DNA of 64,000 nucleotides from Gadus chalcogrammus. Taxonomy: Eukaryota; Chordata; Actinopteri; Gadiformes; Gadidae. The position numbers and the translations under genes were made by a program. The stretch is taken from the NCBI RefSeq assembly GCF_026213295.1, contig NC_079426.1:15195765-15259764 (forward strand), given 5' to 3'. A model generated the notes under the pieces. That model did not search any database. It worked only from the letters and a program-made list of their open reading frames with translations, and was not told the DNA's origin. Shown piece by piece: positions 1 to 16,099 of this stretch (the stretch's first letter is position 1; every line of letters begins with the position of its first letter).

Positions 1-1789
1 CCTAGGAACAAGACGCACAACCTAGATTTCCAAGGTCAATTCAATGTGCAAGCAACCTACTTCAAAGAGACAGTTACTGGAATAGCCATATAGGTCATCA
101 CTAAGAGTTAGGCAAATACGATTCTAATTTTCTCTTCCATCTTGCGCTCCACTGAATTCTTTATGCCACCCTGGCAACAGATGAATGGTTTGGGTGATGT
201 CGCTGGTTGCCAGGAAAAAATAACGCCACTTCCCTTGTGATCAATGCGTTCCGTTGGGAAACGTCATGTGCAAGATGTAGAAATACTTTCTTAGTCAAGG
301 TCTATCCGTTCCCAAGTTAAACAAATGCACAGTTGGTAATCAGATGATTCTTGGGCTCCTACTGTGTTTACATTACTTTGCATATGTATACAAGTTAGTG
401 TAGGAAATTGGAAAACTTGTTAAGTTGGTTACCAGGAATTGAGCGCAGTTGGAAATAGAGCGACCCTCAGACATCGCTGAATGGACAGGAACGCAAAGAT
501 GTGAATGGAGACCCCACAAAAGTTGGAACTAAAAAAAACACAACAATGGGTGTTGGGTTGCACCGGAGCTTTCACAAAAAATGAAACTGCCTCCCAGGGA
601 CTCAAAAACAAAGTGGGAGAAGTGTTTCAGAGCAGCCTCTTTGCCATCATTTCGCTCATACCTCTGCAAACATAGCCAAGGTCTTTGCCTTCTGGAAATA
701 GGTGGAATCGTTTCTACAGATGGAGACGGTTGGTAACGCAGGTTAATAGGTCCGACCTATTAGGTCGGGTCCCATCAATCATCTGAACCCCCCCAGAACC
801 CCGGCCCACCCCCAAAGGCGAGGGCCTGTCTGACTCCTGTGACCCCCCTGGCACAGAAAAGACATGGCAGGAGACTGCTCGGACATGGGAAACATTCTCA
901 TACAGACACACACACGGCACAGGATGAGGGTGTGTGAGCAGGCCGTCAGGAGAAGAGGCGTAAACAGGAATTGAGAGACAAAGTGCCGTCTAATCTCCTT
1001 TTCCAGATGCTAAACAAAAACCAAAACAGCACAAAAAGTGTTCTTCTCCCTGTTTTGTTTACCAACAGTAATAAGTGAAACCAACAGACAATGTTGGATA
1101 TTGTTTTTTAAGACGGTCAACCCTTTGCCACAATGTTGCATTGCCCTTATGTTATTTGGATACAATTAGTTGAATCAACCGTTAATCGGTGAGTCAATCT
1201 TAAATTTCACAACGGTAATTAGCTGTTAATTATTGAAGTCATTGATCAAGGGGCAATGACAAACTCATACTGTTATGTTGCAGTTTAATTCAATTATTTG
1301 GTTCATGGATCATTTTAAAAAGGAATAGTTTCATTTTTGAAGGAAAAAGAGGTGAGGAAAACCTCCTGTGGTATCTCTTTGTTTGATTTTCTTAGGGCAC
1401 TCCCCATGACTGCTACACCTACTTCAACAGTAACAAAGTTAATTGTGTTTGCAGGAAGCCTACATTGTAACATCAAGTGTCACACAACAGTGAACTGTTG
1501 AAAAAGAGAATGTAATATATTTTGTGTCACATGGCATTATAATTGTTGTTTTTTATCAAAACAAAGTGCTCAAATTAAATTTCCATTCATTTACATACAT
1601 CACAAGTCGGTTTTAATCTTTGTTTCATAGTTCACATTTCTTTAGTTTACTGCGTCACATCGATAATTCAGCATGATTATCTGTTGAATATTCAAGATCT
1701 TTCAAAGAATAAATAAAAAAAGACATTGAAAAATTGAACGCATGTGCCAGGGCCTGCATCTTAACACTGGCGGACAAGCGCCAGACAAT
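1..1789. other. presumptive inpp5a intron 1, left part, no gene seen
   Basis: This stretch is AT-rich, without convincing coding sequence on either strand. It lies downstream of inpp5a exon 1 on the minus strand, and no second inpp5a exon was found anywhere in 1-15,487, so it is most simply part of a very long first intron. That would agree with the human gene, which I recall as having very large introns. I see no repeat or regulatory element that I can name here. Confidence 0.5.
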
Positions 1790-2182
1790 GGCCCTCATTT
1801 ATCAAACGAGCGTACGACAGAAAACGTGCGTAAAATGGATCTACGCTCATTTCAACGTTGAGCTTGGCATTTATCAATTTGAACGTGAGCGCAGGCTGCG
1901 ATGAAATCTCACGTCAGGTCTGAGCTCGTGTACGCAAGTTTTTTTGGCACAACACACGGGTATTTCACTGATGAATAGTGCAGCACAAGTAGCCCATGTT
2001 GCACATCTGTATTAATTACTAAATAAATTGGAATTAGCCCAGCCGTTCAAACAATTACAATAAAGTCAGCCCTAATTAAAAACAGTATTGCTATGAAAAT
2101 AATTAGAATGGGACAGGTGAAATGTTTATTCAGCTGTCTATATAAACAGGAGCTTTGCCAAATAGGTGGTCGAGTCGCAGCG

Positions 2183-3400
2183 ATGGCAGATCTGGCTCTG
2201 TTAGAGGACCTCAACGCACGTCTAATGCCGCTTTTCCACCGCACATGTAGCTCGACTCGACACGACACGACTCGACACGACTCGACACGGTAGCAGCGCG
2301 GTTGCTTTTCCACCGCAAATAGTACCTCCGGGACGTGGGCGGGGTCGTCTGCGCGAAAGGGCCGTGACGTATTTTTGTACGCGACGCAAACAACACCTAC
2401 GTAACCCACACATGGACAGAACCCACATAACAACAATGGAGAACATCGATGCGATGGTATTCGTGTTCGTATTATTAGCTGGCATGTTGAAGAAGTGGAA
2501 TATGTTGGCTGCGGCGCTACTATGGCTGTTCTATCGTTACCAGCATGGTTGCCATGTCGCTCTCGTGACTTCGTCACACTCTCTGGCCAATCAGTGGCCG
2601 GCCGTCTGCCGACGTCACCTTTTAGCATCGGCTCAGCCGCTTGGAACCTAGAGCGAGGCGGTACTAGAAAAAGCAGCCACTTGAGGTACTAGATCGCGGT
2701 GGAAACGCAAAAAAGGCGAGCTGAGTCGAGTCGAGTCGTGTCGAGCTGGTACCATGCAGTGGAAAAGCGGCATAAGACGAGAGAGAGTTTTTCGAGACCG
2801 CGCCGATTTTTTTATGGAGAGCGATGAATGGCACTTGAGTCGTTTTCGTCTCCCAAGGCATCTCCTGATGGAGCTATGCAATGCTTTGGAGCCACAGTTA
2901 AGGCGAGAAACTAGGCGTCTAAACGCAATACCTGTGCCAGTGCAGGTGTGCTCTACCTTGGGGTTTTTGGCCACCGGGACCTTTCAGCGGGAGATCGGGG
3001 ACAGGTCTGGTATTTCCCAGCCAAGTATCCGAACCATGCCAGCAGTTTTGGCAGCTATACTGTCCCTCTCTGAACGTTATATTAAATTCCATACACTAAC
3101 GATCAGCAAACTGGAATCAAACGGGATTTTTATGCTATTGCTATGTTTCCAAATGTGATTGGTGCGGTTGATTGTACCCATGTGCGTATGAAGCCACCAT
3201 CTATTAATGATTACGCGTACATCAACCGCAAAAGCTACCATTCAGTTAATGTTCAGATTATTTGCGATGCCAGAATGTCAATCCTGAACATCGTAGCCCG
3301 ATGGCCTGGGGGCACGCACGATTCTTTTATTTTCCAAAATAGCAACGTTGGGCATCGTCTACATCAGGGCGCACTACATGGTCAGAGTCATCTCGGTGAG
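2183..3400 (+). pseudogene. HARBI1-like Harbinger transposase, interrupted
   Basis: This is a DDE-type nuclease/transposase remnant in three pieces. Piece A starts at ATG 2,183 (MADLALLEDLNAR) and is cut after 14 codons by the nested MITE at 2,226-2,772. Piece B resumes in frame at 2,775 and contains the helix-turn-helix-like block with PVPVQVCSTLGFLATGTF and REIGDRSGISQPS, up to SERYIKF near 3,088. A one-base deletion around 3,089-3,091 shifts the frame. Piece C (from 3,092) carries the catalytic-core motifs GAVDCTHV (first Asp) and RWPGGTHDS (second Asp). After NVGHRLHQGALHG near 3,380 homology ends. The third acidic residue and the usual C-terminal block are absent, and the sequence there is antisense to the Myb-like gene's second exon, so an internal deletion joined the two genes. 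HARBI1-like identity comes from recognised family motifs. Confidence 0.85.
2226..2772. mobile_element. nested 547-bp MITE inserted in the Harbinger transposase
   Basis: Terminal inverted repeats begin TGCCGCTTTTCCAC at 2,226 and end with its reverse complement at 2,772. The insertion is flanked by a perfect TAA duplication (2,223-2,225 and 2,773-2,775), the preferred target of Harbinger-class elements. Both ends carry subterminal arrays of a CTCGA(C)-type 5-mer (about 2,251-2,290 and 2,717-2,746), and a second internal inverted block (TTTCCACCGC / GCGGTGGAAA) lies inside each. Removing the element plus one TAA restores an uninterrupted transposase frame across the site, which proves it arrived after the host transposon. 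It has no recognisable protein of its own. A Harbinger-mobilised MITE is most likely, judged from the target site. Confidence 0.85.
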
Positions 3401-3832
3401 TTACGCTGCAGTCGCACTGCACCGGCCTCCTCCCGTTTCTTGCTTGGCCGGCTTCACAGCCGCAACACGTTTTTTGGTGATGAGCTTCATGTCGGACCAT
3501 TTTTTCTTCACCTTATTCGGAATTAAATAACTTTAACGGAATGCAAACAATAGCATATATGTGAAATGTTTTAAGCTGGATAACAGAAGTTGTACATTTA
3601 ATTTATTATTTAATTAATTTAATTAACAAACCTCTTCCGTAGCCCGACGAACATTGGAAACAATATTCACTGCAACAGTTATTTCCTTCCATATAGCATT
3701 CTTTTGCTGGCCTTTAATGCCAGCTTTTAGGCTACCAAATAAAACCAGACGGTTCGCATCCACCAGTGACCCGAGCGTCTCCATTTGGGTCTCGGAAAAA
3801 TTCCTCTATTTTACCGTTAGACGTTTCTCCAT
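3401..3832 (-). pseudogene. Myb/SANT-like DNA-binding protein of the Harbinger element
   Basis: Read on the minus strand, an ATG at 3,832 opens a frame with a TAG stop at codon 9 (3,806-3,808). The frame then continues with RNFSETQMETL and LVLFGSLKAGI, ending RRATEE at a splice donor (GAG|GTTTGT, exon end 3,632). A second exon begins at 3,511 after AATAAG with VKKKWSDMKLITKKR, and runs to a TAA at 3,401-3,403. Joining the two gives the trihelix/Myb-SANT layout known for the accessory protein of PIF/Harbinger elements (also the source of MSANTD-type host genes). This protein is thought to bind the transposon ends and help import the transposase. The early stop makes it a pseudogene unless translation starts downstream. 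Confidence 0.75.
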
Positions 3833-4059
3833 GTCGTAAAAGTTGGGGGCGAGACTTCTGAAGACGTGCTTTTATATGGGCGTGTCACGTTCATTACGAT
3901 CGATCTCAGCCGCCGTATTTATCAACACCAAGATCCTTCGTACGCTGGGATTGGTGTGATACGAAGGTTTCGTAAATATCATGTGGGTCCTATCGTAAGA
4001 TGAACCATGCGTTCAGATTTGCGCTCATTTCTACGTTCGTTTGATAAATGAGGGCCAAT

Positions 4060-6131
<2,072 letters not shown>

Positions 6132-6532
6132 CTAATATAAAACTGTACCCTAAAGCCTAAGCACACACATGAATGGTGCTACATGGGCAAATATATGTCT
6201 CCACGCACAAAGTGTGCCATGCTTTATGTGTGTCATTGAAATACGCACGCATGCAGCACACACCCATTCATAAACGTAATGGAAATGAGTTTCCACGACA
6301 TAGAAGGACGCATGTTGAAAAACCACCTGTCGGCTGGACTGTGATTCAAATGCTACTATAGTAGCAGAAGTAAGGGTGTTAGTTAGGTTTGCTTTTGTGT
6401 AACTGTTTTTGAGTCTGACCGTTCTGTTACTTTAAATAATTGGAACTATATGCACAATCAAATTCAGATACTAGTTATTATGGAGGAAGCAAGGGTTTCA
6501 CCGTAAAGGACGCCTATAGGTAGATGTGGACG

Positions 6533-6595
6533 TAGGGGATTGGACCCAGAGCCTTTTAGCTGAGAGTCAAACACCTTAACCACTATTCGGCTTCC
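6533..6595 (-). repeat. tRNA-derived SINE-like fragment
   Basis: On the minus strand there is an A-box-like TAGTGGTTAAGG (6,574-6,585) followed 26 bp later by a B-box-like GGGTCCAATCCCC (6,535-6,547). This is the internal RNA polymerase III promoter layout of a tRNA. The stems do not form a convincing functional tRNA and no clean anticodon loop is evident, so a tRNA-derived SINE head or tRNA relic is the better call. The sequence continuing to about 6,485 could be its body. Confidence 0.5.
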
Positions 6596-6599
6596 TATT

Positions 6600-7870
6600 A
6601 ACCGACCACACAGACATTTTCAGTTATCAATTCTCAGGGACTCGTGACTCTCCTGAAAATGGGTGTCCAACATACACATATTTATGCAAACAGGATCGTT
6701 TCGATTTTACCACCGCGACGCACACGCTCTAGGACACCTGGACGCTACCCATGCTTTAATTAGCGGCTACGACAGCGCTGGCCTGGGCGCCGCCACTACA
6801 TCCCTTCAGTGAATGAGGCTCTGTTTTTCCGAGGTCTAGTGGAGGGCCGGAGTCCTTCCCATCCTGCCTTGAGCAAGCAGCACGAGTGTGAGGGTTATGG
6901 AACTATTTAGCAGGGCCAAGAAGACGAAAATAACCCCAGGAAGTAACCATATTTTTTCCCCCACACTCTTGAACACAGTTAAGAAAGCGCCTATGCTAAT
7001 AATGTAGTTAACCAAGCGTCCTGCCCCTTTGAGTTATGGAGCCCGGGGGAAAAGATATTCCACAGAGGGCATTTCTCTCATATTAGCTTCGTCGAGAGGA
7101 TAATATAAACTCACAAGGAGTTCTAGGGAGATAAAGCCCTAAACCACTGGACAGGCTCCAACTTCCTGGTTCTTCTCTCACAGACAGGACCAGGAGAGGT
7201 TAAGGGTCAGGCCAGTGAGATAAGGAGGGATTATGTTACATTTAATGTGTTCACCACAAATTACATGGAAATGAATTCCGCTAACTAATCTCAATTCTTA
7301 TGCTCCGACCAAAACCTCTCAGTGACAAGTCTTACGTCATATCTCATAACTTAGCGATCCTGTTTAATCTAATTGTTGGTAACTGTGTTACAATGTCTTC
7401 CTCCCAGGGTTTATGTTAGTACCGGCGACGGTAGACAATACTGGGATGATAACAATATGATCGTGTGGACTGATGAAATATCAATCAGTCCTACTCAGTC
7501 TGCGGTCTTATTGCATACCAAACTCCATTTAGGCCTTGAACTGGTTGTTATTGACGTCTATTCAGATAAGCAATCTGTTTTATTACTCTCATAGCATTTG
7601 CATGGGAATTTCTAAATTCCCTGTCGACATTCGACATTTGTTCCAACTTGGTTCTGACGATGCACAAGTTATAACGAGTAACAAGGTTGCAGTATTGTAC
7701 TTGGAAAGGACCGGTGTAATGATAGTCATAAAGTAATCTCATTCTCTTGGGTTTGATAGAGAACTCGCTTCTACACACACACAGTGAGTGAGTGAATTAA
7801 AAATCGAATTCAGTGGGTTTTCTAACCTCTAAACAAACATTTATCTTCTACTTTGTGTGTGTGTCTCTCT
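6600..7870. other. non-coding, no gene seen
   Basis: Unique, AT-moderate sequence in the presumptive inpp5a intron. No exon, RNA gene or repeat could be supported. Confidence 0.4.
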
Positions 7871-8068
<198 letters not shown>

Positions 8069-8069
8069 C

Positions 8070-10375
<2,306 letters not shown>

Positions 10376-11047
10376 CTCAAGTATGATGTTTGGATGCATC
10401 ACTCAGTACAAACTCAGGTTACATTTAAATCAATTGATATTTAAGATTTATCTCATGAAGCTACGGCATCCTCCTTTTCTTACCTTAGCCTTTAATGAGT
10501 GAATGGATGTTGTGAGAATGGATAAAAAGTGGATTTAAATTAACGTCCTTAATTATAACAAGGACTTTGTTCCAAAACTGACACACACACACCACTTATC
10601 CTGTATCCTGTGCCCAATTAGTCTTGCCGTTTGCTTGGAAAATATTGCAAATCCCCCACTCTATTCCAAACAACGTCATAAACTCCGAAATGCTTTCATG
10701 CGTCATTTTCAGGAGGTAAAAAAAAACATACTACATCCTAATCCCTACCAGCCAGTTACCTTGCTTGTCAAAGGTCTGCATCTGGCCTACAAAAAGATTT
10801 AAATGAAAGTTAATATTGATTGTCAGGAGCTGGATGTTCAACTTTACATTCCTATGTGCCAGTGCCTGGTGGGCCCTAACCCTAATTTGTTGGTGCAGTT
10901 GAATCCAAAAATAACTGGTTTTCAGGGTGAGAACTGAGAAAGCACACTACTTAACAGGGATTCCCTGGTTAACAAGAGGTTCCTTCAGGCTATGGCCAAA
11001 ATCAGGTACAATTAGTTTTGAGTCAGCATATAACATGAACATTTAAG

Positions 11048-11080
11048 AGGACTAATTCTTATACTGTAAGAATTAGTCCT
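11048..11080. repeat. perfect 14-bp hairpin
   Basis: AGGACTAATTCTTA (11,048-11,061), a 5-base loop, then the exact reverse complement TAAGAATTAGTCCT (11,067-11,080). It is an isolated small palindrome with no matching terminal repeat nearby. Confidence 0.8.
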
Positions 11081-11084
11081 ACTT

Positions 11085-14000
11085 GATGAAACTTCATATT
11101 TGGCAAACAAAATTAACCAAGGTCTGTATTTCCAACTTGATTTTTAAGTCTAGATAAAGAAGGGAAAGAGTGAGTAATGTTCCATCAATACTACTAATAA
11201 TACTACTACTATTTTCCGGCATCTGGTTGAATTTTGCCTGTTTGATTAACATTCAGCCCAAGATTGTATACTACATGCGGAGTATTAATTTGCCAAACGT
11301 AAATTGAGCTGACGTTTAAAGCGGAACCATCATGTTGAATGTTGAGACAGAGTTGTTGCATATGGCCTTCACTGGCACTGATGCATGCTACACACCATTT
11401 TAATGTTGATCTATTCATGTTGAGCCGCAGCATTCACATAACAAGCTCACTCGTACGTCCTTGGCTCGGAGAATCAATAAATCAACCTCTTGGTGGAGAC
11501 TGATGGCCAACACCGCTAAAGTGTTTACTACATGATGAATATTTTTCCATCAGTTCCATACGTTTCCATGTTGAGGCACAGGCTGAGAGGGATCTATTGT
11601 TGTGGCAGGATTGATGGGCCGACAGGGTTCCGTTTTCAATACTAGGTTATGCAACTTGAGTTAGGGGAGTCGATATCCAAGCCAGTGAATATGCTAAGGG
11701 TACCTTTTTGTAGGGTAGCAGAGAGAGGTGGGGCATGGAGAGGGCTCTGGCACAGGGTGCTGTGTTCTGTTCAATTGGGGTCGAGAGCTGATACTTAATT
11801 CATCACTCTAGTCTTTTTTTTTTTTTTCTCTTCTTTGAAATTCTGCTTTGGCTTCGCTGAGGGGGCGAGGGAGGGGCGGCACGGGGAACACCAAAATAGC
11901 ATCATCTGATCCTTCTTTCCTAAACTTTTCCACTCCTGCAGCCACATGCTGGACGTTGACTCCAGCAGAAGCGACGGAGGGACCATAGAAAGAAGGCACT
12001 AAAATGCAGGAAAATTAAATTGTAGACATTTTTCAACCAATCCCCTCCATTTTCTCTCCCAACTCCTAATCAGGATGATTGGTGGAGAGAAAGGTGAGAA
12101 CCTTCTGAACTATACGGTGATGACTGCAGTGAAAAGGTCTCATACTGCAGGTGGTTTAGGTTAAGCTTAAACCTTCTGCTGATTCCCCAAACCCCCCAAA
12201 CAAAATAAATTCAGTCTGACACTAGACAGTTCATAAAGGAGGAGGTCTCGGTACTGGTGTAGAGCCTGCTAGGAACCCTCATCTCAGCCAGCTAGGATCA
12301 CTCGTCTCTCAGCCATATAGTCTCAACACTCACGGCCACACACAAAGACACTCAGTAAACATCAGCCCCCGGATCACACAACGCACTCCACCCAACAGCA
12401 GCAGGACTCAAGTGACATGCAACACAGCGCTCAGATCAGAAACCAACACTGCAAACACTCCAAAGGATGTTCCGTTTCATTATTTACCGACCCTTAAAAA
12501 TCTGCCTTGGCGTCAGCAGTCTATGAAAAGATGCTCTTGACGACAGGACGTGTCCTCATCTACCCGGATGAGAAACCATGAGCAGGGCCGTGGCTTCTGG
12601 GCCACTTAAGAGGGCCCTTGTCATTATTCGGGGCCTCACATGGACAGGCTTTCAGCTGGTCTTGTGCTCAGCTACTTAGGAGCCCTTTGGGAGGTGCATA
12701 ATATTCCGAGCATCGCAGTGCACACAGGGACCTGACTTCAGGCCGCTCTGGGTGGAGAGGGTTTTTTGGGCTTCTCCTGCGTTTTGATCTATTTTGGCAG
12801 TGTTTAATGTGTCGGCTCACTGGGGTTTTGATCGAATCTTGTTAGAAGAGCGTACGTTGGTGGCCTGCGCTAGATAGCCATCACGAGGGAGACAAGAGGG
12901 AGGGGTAATCACGAGAAGAGGAGGGAGGAAGAGAGGATGAGGAAGATAAAAGGTAGCGCTATGGGGAGGTGGAAAGATTGTAATCATCAGAGGTGGGGCG
13001 CTAGACATAGAAGGGACCATACCCATCTATAGACTTAAGATATGGGCAGTGGCAATGTTGCCAATGAACAGACTTACTATTATTAATAACAGACTTATTA
13101 TTATTATTATTATTACACATTTAAAGTACAATAAAAAGACACAGCAATTTAGGTCTTCTGCATCAAAGACAATATATGACTATGCATCATCATTCTTGCT
13201 TCATACTTGCCCTACGACCCATAACCCTAGAGTACAACATGTTCAGTTCACTCATCTACTATAAAACTGTCAATTAGCGCATAGCATCACTTTAGAACAG
13301 CAAAAATATAGACAAGCAAGAAATATAAAAAAACTGAATTTGTTTGTTTACCCAAAACTGTTTCCAGTACGGCAGCCTGAACAAATAATAAATAAAACCA
13401 TGAAAAGCAAACAGTCATGAAGGCCAATAAAGACAGATATAATGTATTTGAAAATATGCTTTTGATGCGGAGAGAACAGGCCTGGTTGTTAGAACCTGAA
13501 TAAAACATTCCTAGGCCACACTAGAGCCATCATTGCTTGGGGTCAAGTACAAGAAATGCGATGCACAGATATTTGTTTAGAATTTTTTGGGATATTAACA
13601 TACACAAAGGTGAAAGGCCAATTAAAAGATGAGATACTTTTATTAAAACAGCATTTGCTGTCAGCACAAAAGGTTAGGACTCATACATGGATCAATCTAA
13701 TGACACATTTTCACACGTTTCACATTAGAAACTTGTCATGAGTTTATCACACTGTGACCGCCAAGCTTGTTGGAAAAAGAAGCGGTTACCTTTTCTGCTG
13801 TGCTGTACATCATTCTTTCACTTTGTGCTTGTGTGCTGGCTTATGCGTTTGTGTACTTGCTTAGGGCGTTGCATGTCCGACTGAGATGTTGATGCTGATG
13901 CACTCACTGATCCATTTGTTTGGAGTTAAATTCCCTCTCATCCTATAAGGGTATATTAGACTGGTTCAGCCTCTGAGAGGCCATTAGTTGTATATAAATG

Positions 14001-15160
14001 TAAAAAAAACAAGGCCTGGTATGGTGAATCGGTGTCAGTGAATCAGTGTCAGATGAGCTCCAAACAGAGCAGATGTAACAACAACTGGGTGTTAGAATGA
14101 GATCCATAGGAGTAGGCACTGAGGCTGTCTGGCCAGAAGGCACCCCCCGCTGGACTGATGGTACCGACTTTACAGCTGAGCTCCCCCTATTGATCAGCCA
14201 ACCGTACTACCCTCCCAGCTTACAGCCTTTGGGGGGGGGGGGGGGGGTTATAGGAATGGAAAGCAACATGCTGCAAGAATAGAAACGTTAAGTTGGATGA
14301 GAGTTTGAGTCAGTGAGAAAGTTTACTTCAACAACCATGAGCAGAAAGTCACCATCTAATTTCTCCCATGCATGTCTACACTCGAACAACAATTATGTGG
14401 TGAAAGTAGACTCATGACACCGTAGTTACACAGAATCTTGTGACAGCCGGACGACAGCTGCTCTTATCTTGTGAAAAGCAACAATAGCGATCCACAAAGA
14501 TTTCATTCAACTCTCAAGTACATCATCATCAACCCCAAATAGACACACGAACTCAGAGACACGCACACAGAAAAAGTTCTGTAGATGAGCCGCTTGCCTG
14601 CTCTTAGCAAGAAAAGAGACTACTTTGAGCCCCCCGTATATTTGGTCTCGGGAATATAAATGCGGAGGGGAATACGATCCAGAAGACAAGCCGGAGCTCG
14701 GCATTCATGACAGAGGAGCTATTAATAGGTTTACTACACAGGGGAAGGGGAAACTGCTGTGATGCCGCGTTTAGGGGCCAGCAGTTCACACTGGACGGGG
14801 GCGGAGGTGGTGAAGTGTCAGGGTGGGGAGAGGGAATAGGGCTCTCTTGACTGTTGACACAACACTGAAACGGACACATCGCGTTTACACCTAAGACATT
14901 GTTGGATCAAATCCGGCAACCATGCAACCTTTGTTATAACTGGCAAGCCCTAATAACAAGAAAACTGCAAAGAGACTGTAGAGCCAAGCAAAGGTTTGAC
15001 AATCTCATTCATAAAATGTGTCTGTATTCATTTCCAAATGTGATAAGTGCCACTATGATGCCCAACGCCGAGCCTACGTTGCTGTAAGCAGTGTGTCCAC
15101 CAAACATCATTTAAATTCATGATGATAAAAAAAAACGTAGGCAATGACAACAAACACTTA
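11085..15160. other. non-coding, no gene seen
   Basis: Presumptive inpp5a intron. It holds a short TTA-repeat tract (about 13,079-13,115) and a G run of about 17 bases (14,231-14,247). No exon of inpp5a or any other gene could be supported. Confidence 0.4.
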
Positions 15161-15487
15161 AGATCGCTTTGCGGCATTCGTATCGCGCTCAAAGCACAAC
15201 GACCACGGATATGTGAATAAAAAGCACCCCACATGTGTATTTGCATGGTGATGTGGGGGGGCCCATGCTTCGAGATCTTGCAGTAACGTGTCGAATGTGT
15301 CAAGCGATACAAACGATACATCGTATGCGTCTTCGCAACACCACGATCTTTGATACACGTTAAGATCACGACACATAGAGAACACGGCAACAACACTGCA
15401 ATAACCGGGATAAGCCGGTTCAACGTTCACATCTCGCGTACGAAACCACCGCACCGGGATCATCAACACATAGCACAAGCAACTTAC

Positions 15488-15562
15488 ATCTTCAAAGAGG
15501 GAGCCGACGTTGGCTGTCACGAGCAGTATTCCCGTGCCTTGTGCAGTCAGCTTGCCTGCCAT
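15488..15562 (-). CDS. inpp5a: inositol polyphosphate-5-phosphatase A, coding exon 1
   Basis: The minus-strand ATG at 15,562 sits in a strong context (A at -3, G at +4). It opens 25 codons starting MAGKLTAQGTGILLVTANVG and ending SLFED, followed directly by a consensus donor GTAAGT (15,482-15,487). The human protein, as I remember it, begins MAGKAAAPGTAVLLVTANVG and then SLFDD, so the match covers the whole exon. INPP5A removes the 5-phosphate of Ins(1,4,5)P3 and Ins(1,3,4,5)P4 and so ends calcium release; it is membrane-attached through a C-terminal lipid. This segment is the first strand of the exo/endonuclease/phosphatase fold. No later exon was found in 1-15,487, so they lie beyond the window. 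Position next to pwwp2b matches human gene order. Confidence 0.92.
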
Positions 15563-16090
15563 GGTTGGTCCTGTAGGTCGTACTCGTAGCTTAGTCTGAG
15601 TGTAAAATGATAGTAAACAGATAAAAGCCGGCCAATGTCCTGCTCCAACTGGTTAAAACAGTAAAAACGTGTCAGTGCAGCAAGGGTTGAGACGGCGGCT
15701 CGGTTCGCTCATATTAGCAGTGCGCGTGCATCTAACGTTCGTCGCTGGCTTGAACGTCCGCTGCGTGGATGATGCTGTTTTGATTACTTTTTCACGTTCA
15801 GGGCCATCGTAAAAGTTTCCGTTTTAATCCACCGCGACCGGTGGGCTCTGGTACATTTCAGGGGTTGTAATGTTTCCCTGGCTTTCGCTGTGAAAAAGTC
15901 TCCCTCCAAAGCACGACTGTGCCGACAGGACCATCGCCTTGATTGTTTGGAGAGCAGCACAGGCTGGAGTCCTTCACTGTCCTGACGTCATCAGCGACGG
16001 AGCTCTGCTCTTTAAAAGGCAACGCACCGAAAAACTCCGCGCGCTGTTTTCTAACCATTTCTCAATGTTTCTTAGCTATTTCCACATTAT
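15563..16090 (-). promoter_or_regulatory. inpp5a 5' UTR and proximal promoter region
   Basis: Sequence upstream of the inpp5a ATG is richer in CpG than its surroundings, particularly about 15,690-15,850, as expected for a broad vertebrate promoter. It contains a perfect CRE and, at about 16,011-16,020, an AT stretch (TTTTAAA on the minus strand). The transcription start itself cannot be placed. Confidence 0.5.
15983..15990. promoter_or_regulatory. perfect cAMP response element
   Basis: The palindromic octamer TGACGTCA, the full consensus site for CREB/ATF factors, lies about 420 bp upstream of the inpp5a start codon in a CpG-containing region. Confidence 0.55.
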
Positions 16091-16099
16091 CTGGTGAAA

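Larger units (their letters stand above)
1790..4056 (+). mobile_element. PIF/Harbinger DNA transposon, 2.27 kb, defective
   Basis: The element is bounded by perfect 20-bp terminal inverted repeats: GGCCCTCATTTATCAAACGA at 1,790-1,809 and its reverse complement at 4,037-4,056. A 3-bp target duplication AAT (1,787-1,789 and 4,057-4,059) flanks it; 3-bp duplications are typical of the PIF/Harbinger superfamily. Inside are a HARBI1-type transposase on the plus strand and, convergently, a Myb/SANT-like DNA-binding protein on the minus strand, the usual two-gene set of this superfamily. Both genes are broken: the transposase by a nested MITE, a one-base frameshift and loss of its C-terminal part, the Myb-like gene by an early stop. 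The copy cannot be autonomous, but its intact ends could still be moved by a related transposase. Superfamily assignment is firm; the family name is unknown. Confidence 0.9.

Noticed and set aside
2047..2628. 193-codon minus-strand frame
   Set aside because: It crosses the nested MITE boundary and reads through its CTCGA arrays; it matches no known protein.
6533..6595. Functional tRNA gene
   Set aside because: Acceptor and anticodon stems do not pair convincingly.
15158..15487. Continuation of the inpp5a exon 1 frame to 134 codons
   Set aside because: Similarity ends exactly at the GTAAGT donor; the remainder is intron.
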